A stretch of DNA of 57,602 nt from Clostridia bacterium (GTDB lineage: Bacteria > Bacillota > Clostridia > Oscillospirales > Butyricicoccaceae). The position numbers were made by a program, and so were the translations under genes. Below are positions 17,147 through 26,142 of this stretch, piece by piece; position 1 is the stretch's first letter, and each line of letters starts with the position of its first letter. Location of the stretch: contig JAQXOO010000014.1 of the NCBI GenBank assembly GCA_029099685.1, positions 1 to 57,602 of the forward strand, read 5' to 3'. The notes under the pieces are model-generated. The model was not told the origin of the DNA. It saw only the letters and a program-made list of their open reading frames with translations, and searched no databases.

Positions 17147-19006
17147 ATGAGGCAATACCCCTGGCTGGAACATATCAACAGTCCTGCGGACCTGAAACGG
17201 CTGCCCGCCGAGGAGCTCCCCGGCCTGTGCGCCGAGATCCGGGAATTTCTCATCAAAAGCGTGTCGAAAACAGGGGGACATCTGGCCTCCAATCTGGGGG
17301 CGGTGGAGCTGACCGTGGCCATCCACCGGGTGTTTTCCGTCCCGCGGGATGACCTCATCTTCGACGTGGGACACCAGTGCTATGTGCACAAGATGCTCAC
17401 CGGGCGCAAGGACCGCTTCGGCACCCTCCGGCAGCTGGACGGCATCAGCGGCTTTCTGCGTCCCTCTGAAAGTCCATGCGACAGCGCCGTTTCGGGACAC
17501 GCTTCCTCCTCTGTGTCGGTGGCGCTGGGTATGGCGCGGGCCAAAAAGCTGGCGGGCAGGGAAAGCGCCACAGTCTGCGTCATCGGTGACGGCGCCTTTA
17601 CCGGCGGCATGGCCTATGAGGCCATGAATGACGCCGGGCAGTCGGGCCTGCCCCTGATCGTGGTATTCAATGACAACGATATGTCCATCAGCCCCAATGT
17701 GGGCGCGGTGGCCAAGCGCCTGTCGGCCATCCGCATCAAGCCACGCTACTTCCGCATGAAGGAAAGGACCAAAGCCTTTCTGAACCGGATCCCCGGCGGC
17801 GGCAGCCTGATCCGGGGGATCTCCGCCTGCAAGAGCGCGCTGCGCTCCGCTGTTCTGAAGGAGACCCTGTTTGAACTGATGGGGTTTGAATACCTGGGCC
17901 CGGCGGACGGCAACGATGTCTATGCCGTCTGCGCCCTGCTGGAGCAGGCGGAAAAGCTGCAAAAGCCCGTGGTCGTCCACTTGAAGACCGTGAAGGGCAA
18001 GGGCTATCTGCCCTCTCAGCAGGCGCCCGGCGACTTCCACGGCGTTTCCGCCTTTGACACCGTCACCGGGCATCCGGTGAACGCCCACAAGACGGATTTT
18101 TCCGCTGTTTTCGGACAAACCATGTGCCGTTTGGCGGCGCAGAATGAAAAAATTTGCGCGGTGACCGCCGCCATGTCCGTGGGAACCGGGCTGGACCCCT
18201 TTGCAGAGGCCTATCCCAAACGCTTTTTTGACGTGGGCATCGCCGAGGAACACGCGGTGGCCATGGCCGCCGGCCTGGCGGCCCGGGGGATGCTCCCGGT
18301 ATGCGCCATCTATTCCACCTTTCTGCAGCGGGCCTATGACCAGATCCTTCACGATGTGGCCATCGGCGGCAACCATGTGGTGTTTGCCGTGGACCGGGCC
18401 GGACTGGTGGGAGCCGACGGCGAGACGCATCAGGGGGCGTTCGACGTGCCTTTCCTGCGCACCGTTCCCGGGATGAAGCTTTTCGCGCCCTCCAATTACG
18501 CCGAGCTCCGTTCGGCGCTGGAACGTGCCGTGCTGCTGGAATCCGGTCCGGTGGCCGTGCGCTATCCCCGGGGCGGGGAAGGACCCTTCCGCGAGAATAC
18601 CTTTGACCTGCCCATGAAGCTGGTCAGAGAGGGGAGCGCCGTCACCATCATCACCTACGGCTGCCTGCTGCCGGTGGCGCTGGACGCCGCCCAAAGGCTG
18701 GAGGAACGGGGCGTTTCCGCCGCCGTGCTGAAGATCAACGAGCTGACGTTTACCGATGGGGACCTGCTGCTGCGCACTGTTGGAGACACTGGATGCGCCC
18801 TGGTGCTGGAGGACTGCGTGGAGGACGGATGCCTGGGACAGCGTCTGGCCGCGCTGCTGCTGGAAAAGGGCGTAAACGCCCGGCTGAGGCTGTGCAATCT
18901 GGGCCGCAGGTTCGTTCAGCAGGGTACTGTGGAACAGCTTTACACCGTCTGTAAAATCGACGCGGAATCGGTGGCGGAAGCCGCAAAGGAGCTGTGTCAT
19001 GGCTGA
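17147..19006 (+). CDS. dxs: 1-deoxy-D-xylulose-5-phosphate synthase
   Basis: 619 residues. Thiamine diphosphate enzyme that joins pyruvate and glyceraldehyde 3-phosphate in the first step of the MEP pathway. Visible are HLASNLGAVELTVAIHRVF, the ThDP motif GDGAFTGGMAYEAMNDAG to NDNDMSISPNVGA, and the transketolase pyrimidine domain (VGIAEEHAVAMAAGLAARGM). The ATG at 17147 follows GGGAGG. Overlaps tlyA by 8 bases. Confidence 0.96.
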   Translation: MRQYPWLEHINSPADLKRLPAEELPGLCAEIREFLIKSVSKTGGHLASNLGAVELTVAIHRVFSVPRDDLIFDVGHQCYVHKMLTGRKDRFGTLRQLDGISGFLRPSESPCDSAVSGHASSSVSVALGMARAKKLAGRESATVCVIGDGAFTGGMAYEAMNDAGQSGLPLIVVFNDNDMSISPNVGAVAKRLSAIRIKPRYFRMKERTKAFLNRIPGGGSLIRGISACKSALRSAVLKETLFELMGFEYLGPADGNDVYAVCALLEQAEKLQKPVVVHLKTVKGKGYLPSQQAPGDFHGVSAFDTVTGHPVNAHKTDFSAVFGQTMCRLAAQNEKICAVTAAMSVGTGLDPFAEAYPKRFFDVGIAEEHAVAMAAGLAARGMLPVCAIYSTFLQRAYDQILHDVAIGGNHVVFAVDRAGLVGADGETHQGAFDVPFLRTVPGMKLFAPSNYAELRSALERAVLLESGPVAVRYPRGGEGPFRENTFDLPMKLVREGSAVTIITYGCLLPVALDAAQRLEERGVSAAVLKINELTFTDGDLLLRTVGDTGCALVLEDCVEDGCLGQRLAALLLEKGVNARLRLCNLGRRFVQQGTVEQLYTVCKIDAESVAEAAKELCHG

Positions 19007-19793
19007 GGAGATGCGGTTGGATTTGCTGCTGGTGAGCCGGGGCCTGGTGGGCGGCCGTGACCGGGCCAAGGAGCTGATTTTGCAGGGTCAGGTGCTGGCG
19101 GACGGGGAGCCTGCCCGAAAGCCCGCCCGGAAATATGACAGCGCCGTCCCTCTGGAGATCCTCAACGACGCCGCCCATTTCGTCAGCCGCGCCGCTCATA
19201 AGCTGGAGGGCGCCCTGGAAGCCTTTTCCATTGGCCTGCGGGGCCGCGTGGTGTTGGACGTGGGGGCCTCCACTGGAGGCTTCACCCAATGCGCTCTGGA
19301 GCGGGGCGCGGCCCACGTATACGCGGTGGATGTGGGCAGCGGCCAGCTGGCTCCCGCCCTGCGGGCCGACCCCCGGGTGACCGATCTGGAAAAGACCGAT
19401 ATCCGGGCGCTGCTGCCGGAGCAGCTGCCGGAAACACCCACCTTTGCCGCCTGCGATGTGAGTTTCATCTCGCTGCGCCTGGTGCTGCCGTCTTTGGCGG
19501 GGCTGCTGTCCCGGAAAGGTGAAGCCGTGGTGCTCATCAAGCCCCAGTTCGAGGCGGGCCGGGCTGCCGTGGGCCGGGGCGGCCTGGTAAAAGACCCAAA
19601 GGCGCACCTGCAGGTCCTGCGGGATGTGACGGAGCAATTCAAGCTGAACGGCTTTACAGTTGCCGGAATGACAGCCTCTCCCATCCGGGGCGGAGACGGA
19701 AACATCGAATATCTGGCCTGGCTGCGCCGGGACGGGGAGGACCGCCTGCCCGATCTGGAGGCGCTGGTCCGTCAGGCACATTTGCGTAAATAA
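18999..19793 (+). CDS. tlyA: TlyA family rRNA 2'-O-methyltransferase
   Basis: 264 residues. N-terminal S4 RNA-binding domain (RLDLLLVSRGLVGGRDRAKELI) and an FtsJ-like SAM domain (VVLDVGASTGGFTQCALERGA). Family members 2'-O-methylate rRNA and are often called hemolysin A. Start overlaps the dxs end. Confidence 0.92.
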   Translation: MAEEMRLDLLLVSRGLVGGRDRAKELILQGQVLADGEPARKPARKYDSAVPLEILNDAAHFVSRAAHKLEGALEAFSIGLRGRVVLDVGASTGGFTQCALERGAAHVYAVDVGSGQLAPALRADPRVTDLEKTDIRALLPEQLPETPTFAACDVSFISLRLVLPSLAGLLSRKGEAVVLIKPQFEAGRAAVGRGGLVKDPKAHLQVLRDVTEQFKLNGFTVAGMTASPIRGGDGNIEYLAWLRRDGEDRLPDLEALVRQAHLRK

Positions 19794-19805
19794 AGGAAGT
19801 GATCG

Positions 19806-20693
19806 ATGGTGAATCGCGTGATGGTACAACCAAATCCCACCAGGGACAACACCGTGCAGGTGAGCTGCCGGCTGATAGGGCTGCTGCTGCGGGAAGGGTT
19901 TGAGGTGCTGGCGCTGGAGGGATTCCGGGAGCTGCTGCAGGCAGGCCTGTCCGCCGATCAGGCGGTGCGGGTGCGGTTTCTGGGAGAACCGGACATCTAT
20001 CCGGCCTGTGATTTTATCATGGTGGTGGGCGGCGACGGGACCATCCTGCGGACAGCGGGACAGGCGTCCCTGTACCGCAAGCCCGTGCTGGGCGTCAACT
20101 GCGGCACCATCGGTTTTATGAGCGAAATAGAACCGGATGAACTTGAATTGGTGCGGAAAGTAAAGGAAGGCAGCTTTACACTGGATGACCGCAGTATGCT
20201 GGACATTCAGGTGTTTGACCGGCAGGACCGGGAGGTCTATTCCACCGTGGCGCTGAACGAAGCCGTGGTCACCAAGGGCTTTTTCAACCGGGTGATCCCC
20301 CTTTCGGTCATCGTGGACGGACAGGAGGTCTTCCAGTTCAGCGGCGACGGCGTCATCGTCACCACGCCCACCGGTTCCACCGCCTATTCCCTGGCGGCCG
20401 GAGGGCCTATCCTGGCCCCTTCCAGCGACTGCCTGGCGGTGACGCCCATCTGCCCCCATTCGCTCACCATCAAATCCTTTGTCATCGCAGGCACCAGCAT
20501 CGTCACGGTAAAGCCGGCGTACAAGGGACACCAGGTGTTCCTCTCGCCGGACGGTGACACCTATGAGCTGCGGGACGGAGACCGGGTGGTCATCCAGCGT
20601 TCCCGGCGCATTTTCTCCCTGCTGCGCATCAAGGGCCAGGGCTTTTATGAGATCATCCGACAAAAACTTGCAAACGAAAGGACAGGAAAATGA
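19806..20693 (+). CDS. nadK: NAD kinase
   Basis: 295 residues. GGDGTILRTA (catalytic GGDGT), NCGTIGFMSE and TPTGSTAYSLAAGGPIL identify ATP-NAD kinase, the source of NADP. The ATG at 19806 follows AAAGGAAG. Its stop overlaps the argR start by four bases. Confidence 0.95.
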   Translation: MVNRVMVQPNPTRDNTVQVSCRLIGLLLREGFEVLALEGFRELLQAGLSADQAVRVRFLGEPDIYPACDFIMVVGGDGTILRTAGQASLYRKPVLGVNCGTIGFMSEIEPDELELVRKVKEGSFTLDDRSMLDIQVFDRQDREVYSTVALNEAVVTKGFFNRVIPLSVIVDGQEVFQFSGDGVIVTTPTGSTAYSLAAGGPILAPSSDCLAVTPICPHSLTIKSFVIAGTSIVTVKPAYKGHQVFLSPDGDTYELRDGDRVVIQRSRRIFSLLRIKGQGFYEIIRQKLANERTGK

Positions 20694-21142
20694 AATTCAA
20701 ACGACAGGCCGCGATCCTCGATATTATTACCTCCAATGAGATCAAGACCCAGGAAGAGCTGTCCGCGCATCTCCGGGAACGAGGCTATACCGCCACGCAG
20801 GCCACCATTTCCCGGGACATCAAGGAGCTTCGCCTCATCAAGGTGGCCTCCCATTCGGGCGGCTACCAGTATTCCACCCCGGACCAGAGCGGCAGCGTCA
20901 CCCACATGACCCGGCTGAAGAATATCTTCCGCGAGTGCGTGGTCAAGGTGGACCGGGCGCAGAACCTGGTGGTGCTCAAGACCCTGGTGGGTATGGCCAA
21001 CGCCGCTGCCGCCGCCATCGATGCCATGAAGATCCGCGACATCGTGGGCACTCTGGCCGGAGATGACAATATTCTGGTCATTCTGCGCACCAACGAGGAT
21101 GCGGAAAAATTCTGCGAAATGGTGGCGGGGATGCTTTCCTGA
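20690..21142 (+). CDS. argR: Arginine repressor
   Basis: 150 residues. Winged helix with EELSAHLRERGYTATQATISRDIKELRLIK, and the C-terminal hexamer/arginine domain with GTLAGDDNILVILRT. It represses arginine biosynthesis and activates catabolism when arginine is bound. Conserved position before recN in clostridia. Confidence 0.96.
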   Translation: MKFKRQAAILDIITSNEIKTQEELSAHLRERGYTATQATISRDIKELRLIKVASHSGGYQYSTPDQSGSVTHMTRLKNIFRECVVKVDRAQNLVVLKTLVGMANAAAAAIDAMKIRDIVGTLAGDDNILVILRTNEDAEKFCEMVAGMLS

Positions 21143-21157
21143 CGGGAGCGCTGGAAT

Positions 21158-22846
21158 ATGCTTCGCAATCTTTACATCGAGAATATCGCCGTGATCCAAA
21201 AGGCCGACATCGATTTTTCGGGCGGCCTTACTGTGCTGTCCGGCGAGACGGGCGCGGGCAAATCCATCATCATCGACGCTCTCAGCGCCATTTTGGGCGG
21301 CCGGGTGAGCCGGGAGCTGATCCGTACCGGCCAGTCCAGGGCCTGCGTGGCCGCGTCCTTTACCGGCCTGGCGCCCCAGGTGCAGGCGCTGGCCCGGGAG
21401 CAGGGCTTCGAGCCGGAGGAGGGTCAGCTGCTGCTGCGGAGGGAGATTTTTGCCGACGGCCGCAACCAGTGCCGGATCAACGGCCGGCCGGCGGCCCTTT
21501 CCAACCTGAAGGCGCTGGGCGAACTGCTGGTGAGCATCTACGGCCAGCACGACGGCCAGCACCTGATGAACGAACAGCTGCATATGGACTATCTGGACGC
21601 CTTCGCCGGTATGGAGGGCCCGCTGGAGCAGTATTTGCAGCATTATGAGGCGCTTTTGCAGCTCAACCGCCGCATGAAGGCGCTGAACATGAGCGCCGCC
21701 GAAAAGGAGCGCCGCCGGGCAGCCCTGCCGGGCCGCATCGACGAGCTGAAAAAGGCGGACGTCAAGCCCGGCGAGCAGGAGGAACTGCTGTCGCTGCGGC
21801 TTCAGCTCCAAAACGGCGAAAAGATCGCCGAGGGCCTTGCGGAGGCTTCCGCATTGCTGGACGGCGGCGAGCAGGGCGAAGGGGCTGCCGTCCGGCTGGC
21901 ACAGGCGGCAAAGGCCCTGACCCGGAGCGCCCGGTACAGCGCCGCCGCCGGGGAACTGGAAAAGCGGATGCGGGAGCTGGCCCTGCTGGCCGAAGACCTG
22001 TCCGGCGACCTGGCAGACGAGCTGTCCCGGCTGGAGTACGCTCCCGAACGGCTGGAGCAGACCGAGCGGCGCCTGGACCAGATCTCCAGGCTGTGTGTCA
22101 AACACGGCGTTTCCGCCGATGAGCTGGAGGAGCATCTGGCGGCGCTGGAGGACGAGCTGGCATCACTGGACAACCTTGACGACAGTCTGGACGAGCTGAA
22201 GGCCCAGTACGCGGAAATGCGTGCCGCCCTTTATGAGGAGGCCGGCCGGCTCCACGCCCTGCGTCTGGAGGCGGCGGAGCGGCTTTCCCGGCAGGTCGAA
22301 CAGGAGCTCTGCGGCCTGGACCTGAAGCACGCCCGGTTTCAGGCGGAAGTGGAGGACCTGCGTTCGGAAAACCAGGCCCGTTTCACCAAAAAGGGCACCG
22401 ACAACGTGCGCTTCCTGCTGTCCGCCAACGCCGGCGAGGACCTGAAGCCCCTGGCCAAGGTGGCCTCCGGCGGCGAACTTTCCCGCATCATGCTGGCCAT
22501 GAAGACCGTGCTCAGCGCGGGGGAGCAGGGGATGTCCGCCGTGTTTGACGAGGTGGACACCGGCGTCAGCGGCCGGGCCGCCCAGCGGGTCGCGGAAAAG
22601 CTGCGGGACATGGCAAAGGTGCGTCAGGTGCTGTGCATCACCCATCTGCCTCAGATCGCCGCCGTGGCGGACAACCATCTGCTCATCGCCAAGACCGAGC
22701 GGGACGGCCGCACCTATACGGAAGTCACCCCTCTGGACCGGGAGGGCCGCAAAAAGGAGATCGCCCGCATCATCGGCGGCGCGGTCATCACCGAGACCAC
22801 CCTTGCCAGCGCCGAGGAGATGCTGGGAGAGACTGCCCATGGCTGA
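21158..22846 (+). CDS. recN: DNA repair protein RecN
   Basis: 562 residues. SMC-like ATPase with Walker A SGETGAGKSIIIDALSAILGGR, a central coiled coil, the signature LAKVASGGELSRIMLAMKTVL and Walker B AVFDEVDTGVSGRAA. It acts early in double-strand break repair. Its stop overlaps the next gene's start by 8 bases. Confidence 0.95.
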   Translation: MLRNLYIENIAVIQKADIDFSGGLTVLSGETGAGKSIIIDALSAILGGRVSRELIRTGQSRACVAASFTGLAPQVQALAREQGFEPEEGQLLLRREIFADGRNQCRINGRPAALSNLKALGELLVSIYGQHDGQHLMNEQLHMDYLDAFAGMEGPLEQYLQHYEALLQLNRRMKALNMSAAEKERRRAALPGRIDELKKADVKPGEQEELLSLRLQLQNGEKIAEGLAEASALLDGGEQGEGAAVRLAQAAKALTRSARYSAAAGELEKRMRELALLAEDLSGDLADELSRLEYAPERLEQTERRLDQISRLCVKHGVSADELEEHLAALEDELASLDNLDDSLDELKAQYAEMRAALYEEAGRLHALRLEAAERLSRQVEQELCGLDLKHARFQAEVEDLRSENQARFTKKGTDNVRFLLSANAGEDLKPLAKVASGGELSRIMLAMKTVLSAGEQGMSAVFDEVDTGVSGRAAQRVAEKLRDMAKVRQVLCITHLPQIAAVADNHLLIAKTERDGRTYTEVTPLDREGRKKEIARIIGGAVITETTLASAEEMLGETAHG

Positions 22847-23435
22847 AACGCTGCTTGCGGCAGCAATCGCTTTTGCGGGGACCGACCTGGATGACCTTGC
22901 CCTCAATCTGTTGCTGTTTGCTCAGGCAGAGACCGGAAAACAGCGCCGGGCGGTCATTGCCGGGAAATATCTGGGCACCGGGACCCTGGTGCTGCTGAGC
23001 CTTTTGGCGGCTTATGGCCTGCGGCCGGTACCGCGGACCTGGCTCGGCTGGCTTGGTCTGGCACCCATCGCTCTGGGACTGCGGAACTGGGCAGCCTTCC
23101 GGCGGGAACAAAAACAGCCCGGACAACCCGGCCGGGAAAACCGGCAGGAGCGCGCCCGCAGTCTGACCGTCCAGAGCGCGCTGGTGACCGTTGCCAACGG
23201 TGCGGACAACCTGGGTGTTTACATTCCGCTGTTCGCAGGATATACCCCTTCCCAGATGGCCGCCGCAGCGGTCGTATTCGGCGTGATGACCGGCCTTTGG
23301 TGCGTTCTGAGCATTCGGCTGACGGAACTGCCGCCGCTGCGACGTTTTTTACAGGCCTATCGCCATATTCTGGTCCCGGCCGTGCTGGTCCTTTTGGGTT
23401 TTTATATCATGGCCCGAGGCTTTCTGGCGGGATGA
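22839..23435 (+). CDS. CadD-like cadmium resistance transporter
   Basis: 198 residues, about five membrane helices. The N-terminal FAGTDLDDLALNLLLFAQ and the later ALVTVANGADNLGVYIPLFA are the two repeats of the CadD/LysE-like family (cadmium or other cation export). The ATG lies within the recN end, so it is translated from the same transcript, although function is unrelated. Substrate is not determinable here. Confidence 0.78.
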   Translation: MAETLLAAAIAFAGTDLDDLALNLLLFAQAETGKQRRAVIAGKYLGTGTLVLLSLLAAYGLRPVPRTWLGWLGLAPIALGLRNWAAFRREQKQPGQPGRENRQERARSLTVQSALVTVANGADNLGVYIPLFAGYTPSQMAAAAVVFGVMTGLWCVLSIRLTELPPLRRFLQAYRHILVPAVLVLLGFYIMARGFLAG

Positions 23436-23458
23436 TGCCTGTCTTTGGCACATCCCTC

Positions 23459-23487
23459 TTGACAAGTTCTTCTTTCTTTGTTACGAT
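23459..23487 (+). promoter_or_regulatory. Promoter of the T-box operon
   Basis: TTGACA, 17-base spacer, TACGAT just after the CadD-like gene. Confidence 0.7.
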
Positions 23488-23493
23488 AACAAA

Positions 23494-23749
23494 AGTTATA
23501 CGCGAAGATGGGAAGAAGTACGCGCCATTTCCTTTACAGAGAGCCTCCGGCAGGTGAAAGGAGGTAAAGGAAACCGCCGAATTACATCCCGGAGCGGCCT
23601 GCCTGAACTTGCAGTAGGGCGGGACGGGTGCGCCCGTTACAGCGGCGGAGTCTCCGACTCCCAAAGGCCGTTTTTGCGAAGAAACGGTGAACTGAGGTGG
23701 TACCGCGTGTTTTACGCCCTCTGTCATTGGTGACGGGGGGTGTTTTTGT
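23494..23749 (+). promoter_or_regulatory. T-box leader, probably tyrosine-specific
   Basis: The antiterminator bears the T-box sequence AGGTGGTACCGCG (23695-23707). Upstream is a stem I region with AGAGAGCC and GGTGAAAG; in the 3' arm a UAC triplet (23583-23585) followed by A is the likely specifier, matching tyrosine. A terminator hairpin follows at 23714-23746. Uncharged tRNA-Tyr would pair with both regions and allow read-through into the peptidase gene and tyrS. Specifier choice is supported by the tyrS gene downstream. Confidence 0.85.
23714..23746 (+). terminator. T-box terminator hairpin
   Basis: ACGCCCTCTGTCA and TGACGGGGGGTGT form a G-U-containing stem followed by TTTTT, mutually exclusive with the T-box antiterminator. 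Confidence 0.7.
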
Positions 23750-24678
23750 TTGGACAAGCCCATGGATGTGTTGGCAGAGTTCCAGGTGCGAAAGGGAAAA
23801 CGGAAAAAGCAGGCGTTCCGCGGGGCTGTCCGCAGCTATGGAGAGCGGCTGGGCTATGTGTACGCGGAGGAAAAGGGCGCTCTGGGCGCGCGGAATGTGC
23901 TGTTTGGCGACCCGGAGAAAGCAGATTACCTGGTGACCGCCCACTATGATACCTGCGCGCGGCTGCCTTTTCCCAACTTCATCACGCCGTGCAACGTGGG
24001 GATCTATCTGCTGTACCAGATCGTTGTGGCGCTGCTGTTCTGCGTGCCGGTGCTTGTGGCGGTCTGGCTGGCGGCCCGTCTGACCGAAAGCCCTTTGGCG
24101 GTGCTGCTTACCGGCTACGGCTGTCTGATCCTTTTGGCATGGCTGCTGCTTTGCGGCCCGGCCAACCGGCACAATGCCAATGACAACACCTCCGGCGTCA
24201 TCCTGGTGCTGGAGCTGATGGGGACCCTGCCCACGGAGCTGCGGGAAAAGGTGTGCTCTGTGCTGTTTGACCTGGAGGAGGCCGGCCTGATCGGTTCGGC
24301 ATCCTACCGCTCCAGACACAAAAAGGCAGTCCGGAGACAGCTGGTGCTCAACGCCGACTGCATCGGCGACGGTGATGAGCTTCTGCTCATTCCCTCCAAA
24401 ACGCTGCGGAAAAAGCAGCCCGGCAGGCTGGAACGCTGGAAGACCCTGTGCGCCGGTTCCGGAGAAAAACCGTCACCGTCCGGGACAGGGTCGTCTGCCT
24501 GTTTCCTTCGGACCAGGCCAATCTTCCCCTTGGCGTGGGCATTGCCGCCTTTCGCCGCAGTAAACGCTTCGGCCTTTACTGCGCCCGCATCCACACACCG
24601 AAAGATACTGTCTGTGAAGAAAAGAATGTGACCCTGGTCCGGGACGTGCTTGCGGGCATCATCCGGGAGCAGGCGTAA
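23750..24678 (+). pseudogene. M28-type membrane metallopeptidase, single-base frameshift
   Basis: TTG start at 23750. Motifs HYDTCAR, NDNTSGV and FDLEEAGLIGS are those of the M28 aminopeptidase zinc site; two membrane helices lie between about residues 85 and 140. The first frame loses sense after ERWKTLCAGSGEK and runs as out-of-frame sequence to 24631. The true C-terminus (TVTVRDRVVCLFPSDQANLP to GIIREQA, stop 24678) is in the -1 frame. The switch point is the A5 run at 24465-24469, where six A would restore the frame. This may be a sequencing error, a mutation or, less likely, slippage. It lies behind the T-box and 16 bases before tyrS. Confidence 0.68.
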
Positions 24679-24694
24679 GAAAGGAACGAAAATC

Positions 24695-25918
24695 ATGCAG
24701 ATTTATGAAGAATTGCAGGCCCGCGGCCTGATCGCCCAGGTCACCGACGAAGACCACATCCGCGAGATGATCAACAACGGCAAGGCTACCTTCTACATCG
24801 GCTTTGACTGCACGGCCGACAGCCTTACCGCCGGCCATTTCATGGCGCTGACGCTGATGAAGCGCCTGCAGATGGCGGGGAACAAGCCCATCGCCCTCAT
24901 CGGCGGCGGCACCACCATGATCGGAGACCCCTCCGGCCGCACCGATATGCGCAGAATGCTCACCAAGGAGGACATCGACCACAACGCCGAGTGCTTCAAG
25001 CGCCAGATGGAAAAGTTCATCGAGTTCGGCGAGGGCAAGGCCATGATGCTCAACAACGCCGACTGGCTGCTGGACCTGAACTATGTGGAACTGCTGCGGG
25101 AGGTGGGCGCCTGCTTCTCCGTCAACAATATGCTTCGGGCCAAGTGCTATGAGCAGCGCATGGAAAAGGGTCTGTCCTTCCTGGAGTTCAACTATATGAT
25201 CATGCAGTCCTATGACTTCTACTACATGTTCCAGAAGTACGGCTGCAACATGGAGTTCGGCGGCGACGACCAGTGGAGCAATATGTTGGGCGGTACCGAA
25301 CTGATCCGCAAGAAGCTGGGCAAGGACGCCCACGCCATGACCATCACCCTGCTCACCGACTCTCAGGGCAAAAAGATGGGCAAGACCGCCGGCAACGCCG
25401 TCTGGCTGGATCCCAACAAGACCTCTCCCTTTGAATTTTACCAGTACTGGCGCAATGTGGGCGACGCCGACGTGCTCAAGTGCATCCGTATGCTGACCTT
25501 CCTGCCCCTGGAACAGATCAACGAGATGGACAAGTGGGAGGGGGCCCAGCTCAACACCGCCAAGGAGATCCTGGCCTATGAGCTGACCCAGATGGTCCAC
25601 GGCACCGAGGAGGCCGACAAGGCGCAGGCCGCTGCCAGGGCCCTGTTCGCCCAGGGCGGCGTCAGCGCCGATATGCCCACCTCCGAGTTTGCGGCGGCGG
25701 ACATCGGTGAAGGCATCGCCATCCTGGATCTGATGGTCAAGACCAAGCTGGCACCCTCCAAGGGCGAGGCCCGCCGTCTGGTCCAGCAGGGGGGCGTCAT
25801 GGTCAATGATGAGAAGATCACCGCCTTTGACCGCACCTTCACCGTGGCGGATTTCCAGACCGGCGATTTCATCATCAAAAAGGGAAAAAAGACCTTCCAC
25901 CGTGTGGTGGTGAAGTAA
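24695..25918 (+). CDS. tyrS: Tyrosyl-tRNA synthetase
   Basis: 407 residues. Class I synthetase: FYIGFDCTADSLTAGHFMALTLM (HIGH region), KKMGKTAGNAVW (KMSKS region) and a C-terminal S4 domain (APSKGEARRLVQQGGVMVND). Charges tRNA-Tyr. The ATG at 24695 follows AAAGGAAC; further in-frame starts upstream overlap the peptidase. Controlled by the T-box leader upstream. Confidence 0.96.
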   Translation: MQIYEELQARGLIAQVTDEDHIREMINNGKATFYIGFDCTADSLTAGHFMALTLMKRLQMAGNKPIALIGGGTTMIGDPSGRTDMRRMLTKEDIDHNAECFKRQMEKFIEFGEGKAMMLNNADWLLDLNYVELLREVGACFSVNNMLRAKCYEQRMEKGLSFLEFNYMIMQSYDFYYMFQKYGCNMEFGGDDQWSNMLGGTELIRKKLGKDAHAMTITLLTDSQGKKMGKTAGNAVWLDPNKTSPFEFYQYWRNVGDADVLKCIRMLTFLPLEQINEMDKWEGAQLNTAKEILAYELTQMVHGTEEADKAQAAARALFAQGGVSADMPTSEFAAADIGEGIAILDLMVKTKLAPSKGEARRLVQQGGVMVNDEKITAFDRTFTVADFQTGDFIIKKGKKTFHRVVVK

Positions 25919-25947
25919 GCCTCCGCCCCCACAAGCGAAAAAACAGC

Positions 25948-25980
25948 AGCCCGTTTGCCTTTTGCAAACGGGCTGTTTCT
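25948..25980 (+). terminator. Terminator after tyrS
   Basis: AGCCCGTTTGC (25948-25958) and GCAAACGGGCT (25964-25974) form an 11-bp stem followed by GTTTCT. Confidence 0.75.
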
Positions 25981-26068
25981 GAAAGAAGAGACGGGCATGA
26001 TCAGCTTGCAAAAAGCGATAGTCCTCCGGGGAACTGCCGCCGGAAAGCTTGCAGATGAAACATAAACA

Positions 26069-26102
26069 AATCCTCCGTATGTTTTGGAACATACGGAGGA
26101 TT
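26069..26102 (-). terminator. Hairpin between convergent genes
   Basis: A perfect 15-bp inverted repeat (AATCCTCCGTATGTT and complement, loop TTGG). It probably ends the minus-strand gene at 26143 and backs up the tyrS terminator. Confidence 0.6.
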
Positions 26103-26142
26103 TCCTGTTTTACAAACATCCGGCTGGCGCGGGTTTTTGCTT

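Noticed and set aside
23559-23570. GGAGG just before the peptidase region read as an RBS for a small gene in the T-box
   Set aside because: It belongs to the stem I pairing of the T-box leader, and no conserved frame follows.
24659-26119. 486-codon minus-strand frame opposite tyrS
   Set aside because: Shadow of tyrS, rich in His/Leu/Gly, with no family similarity.
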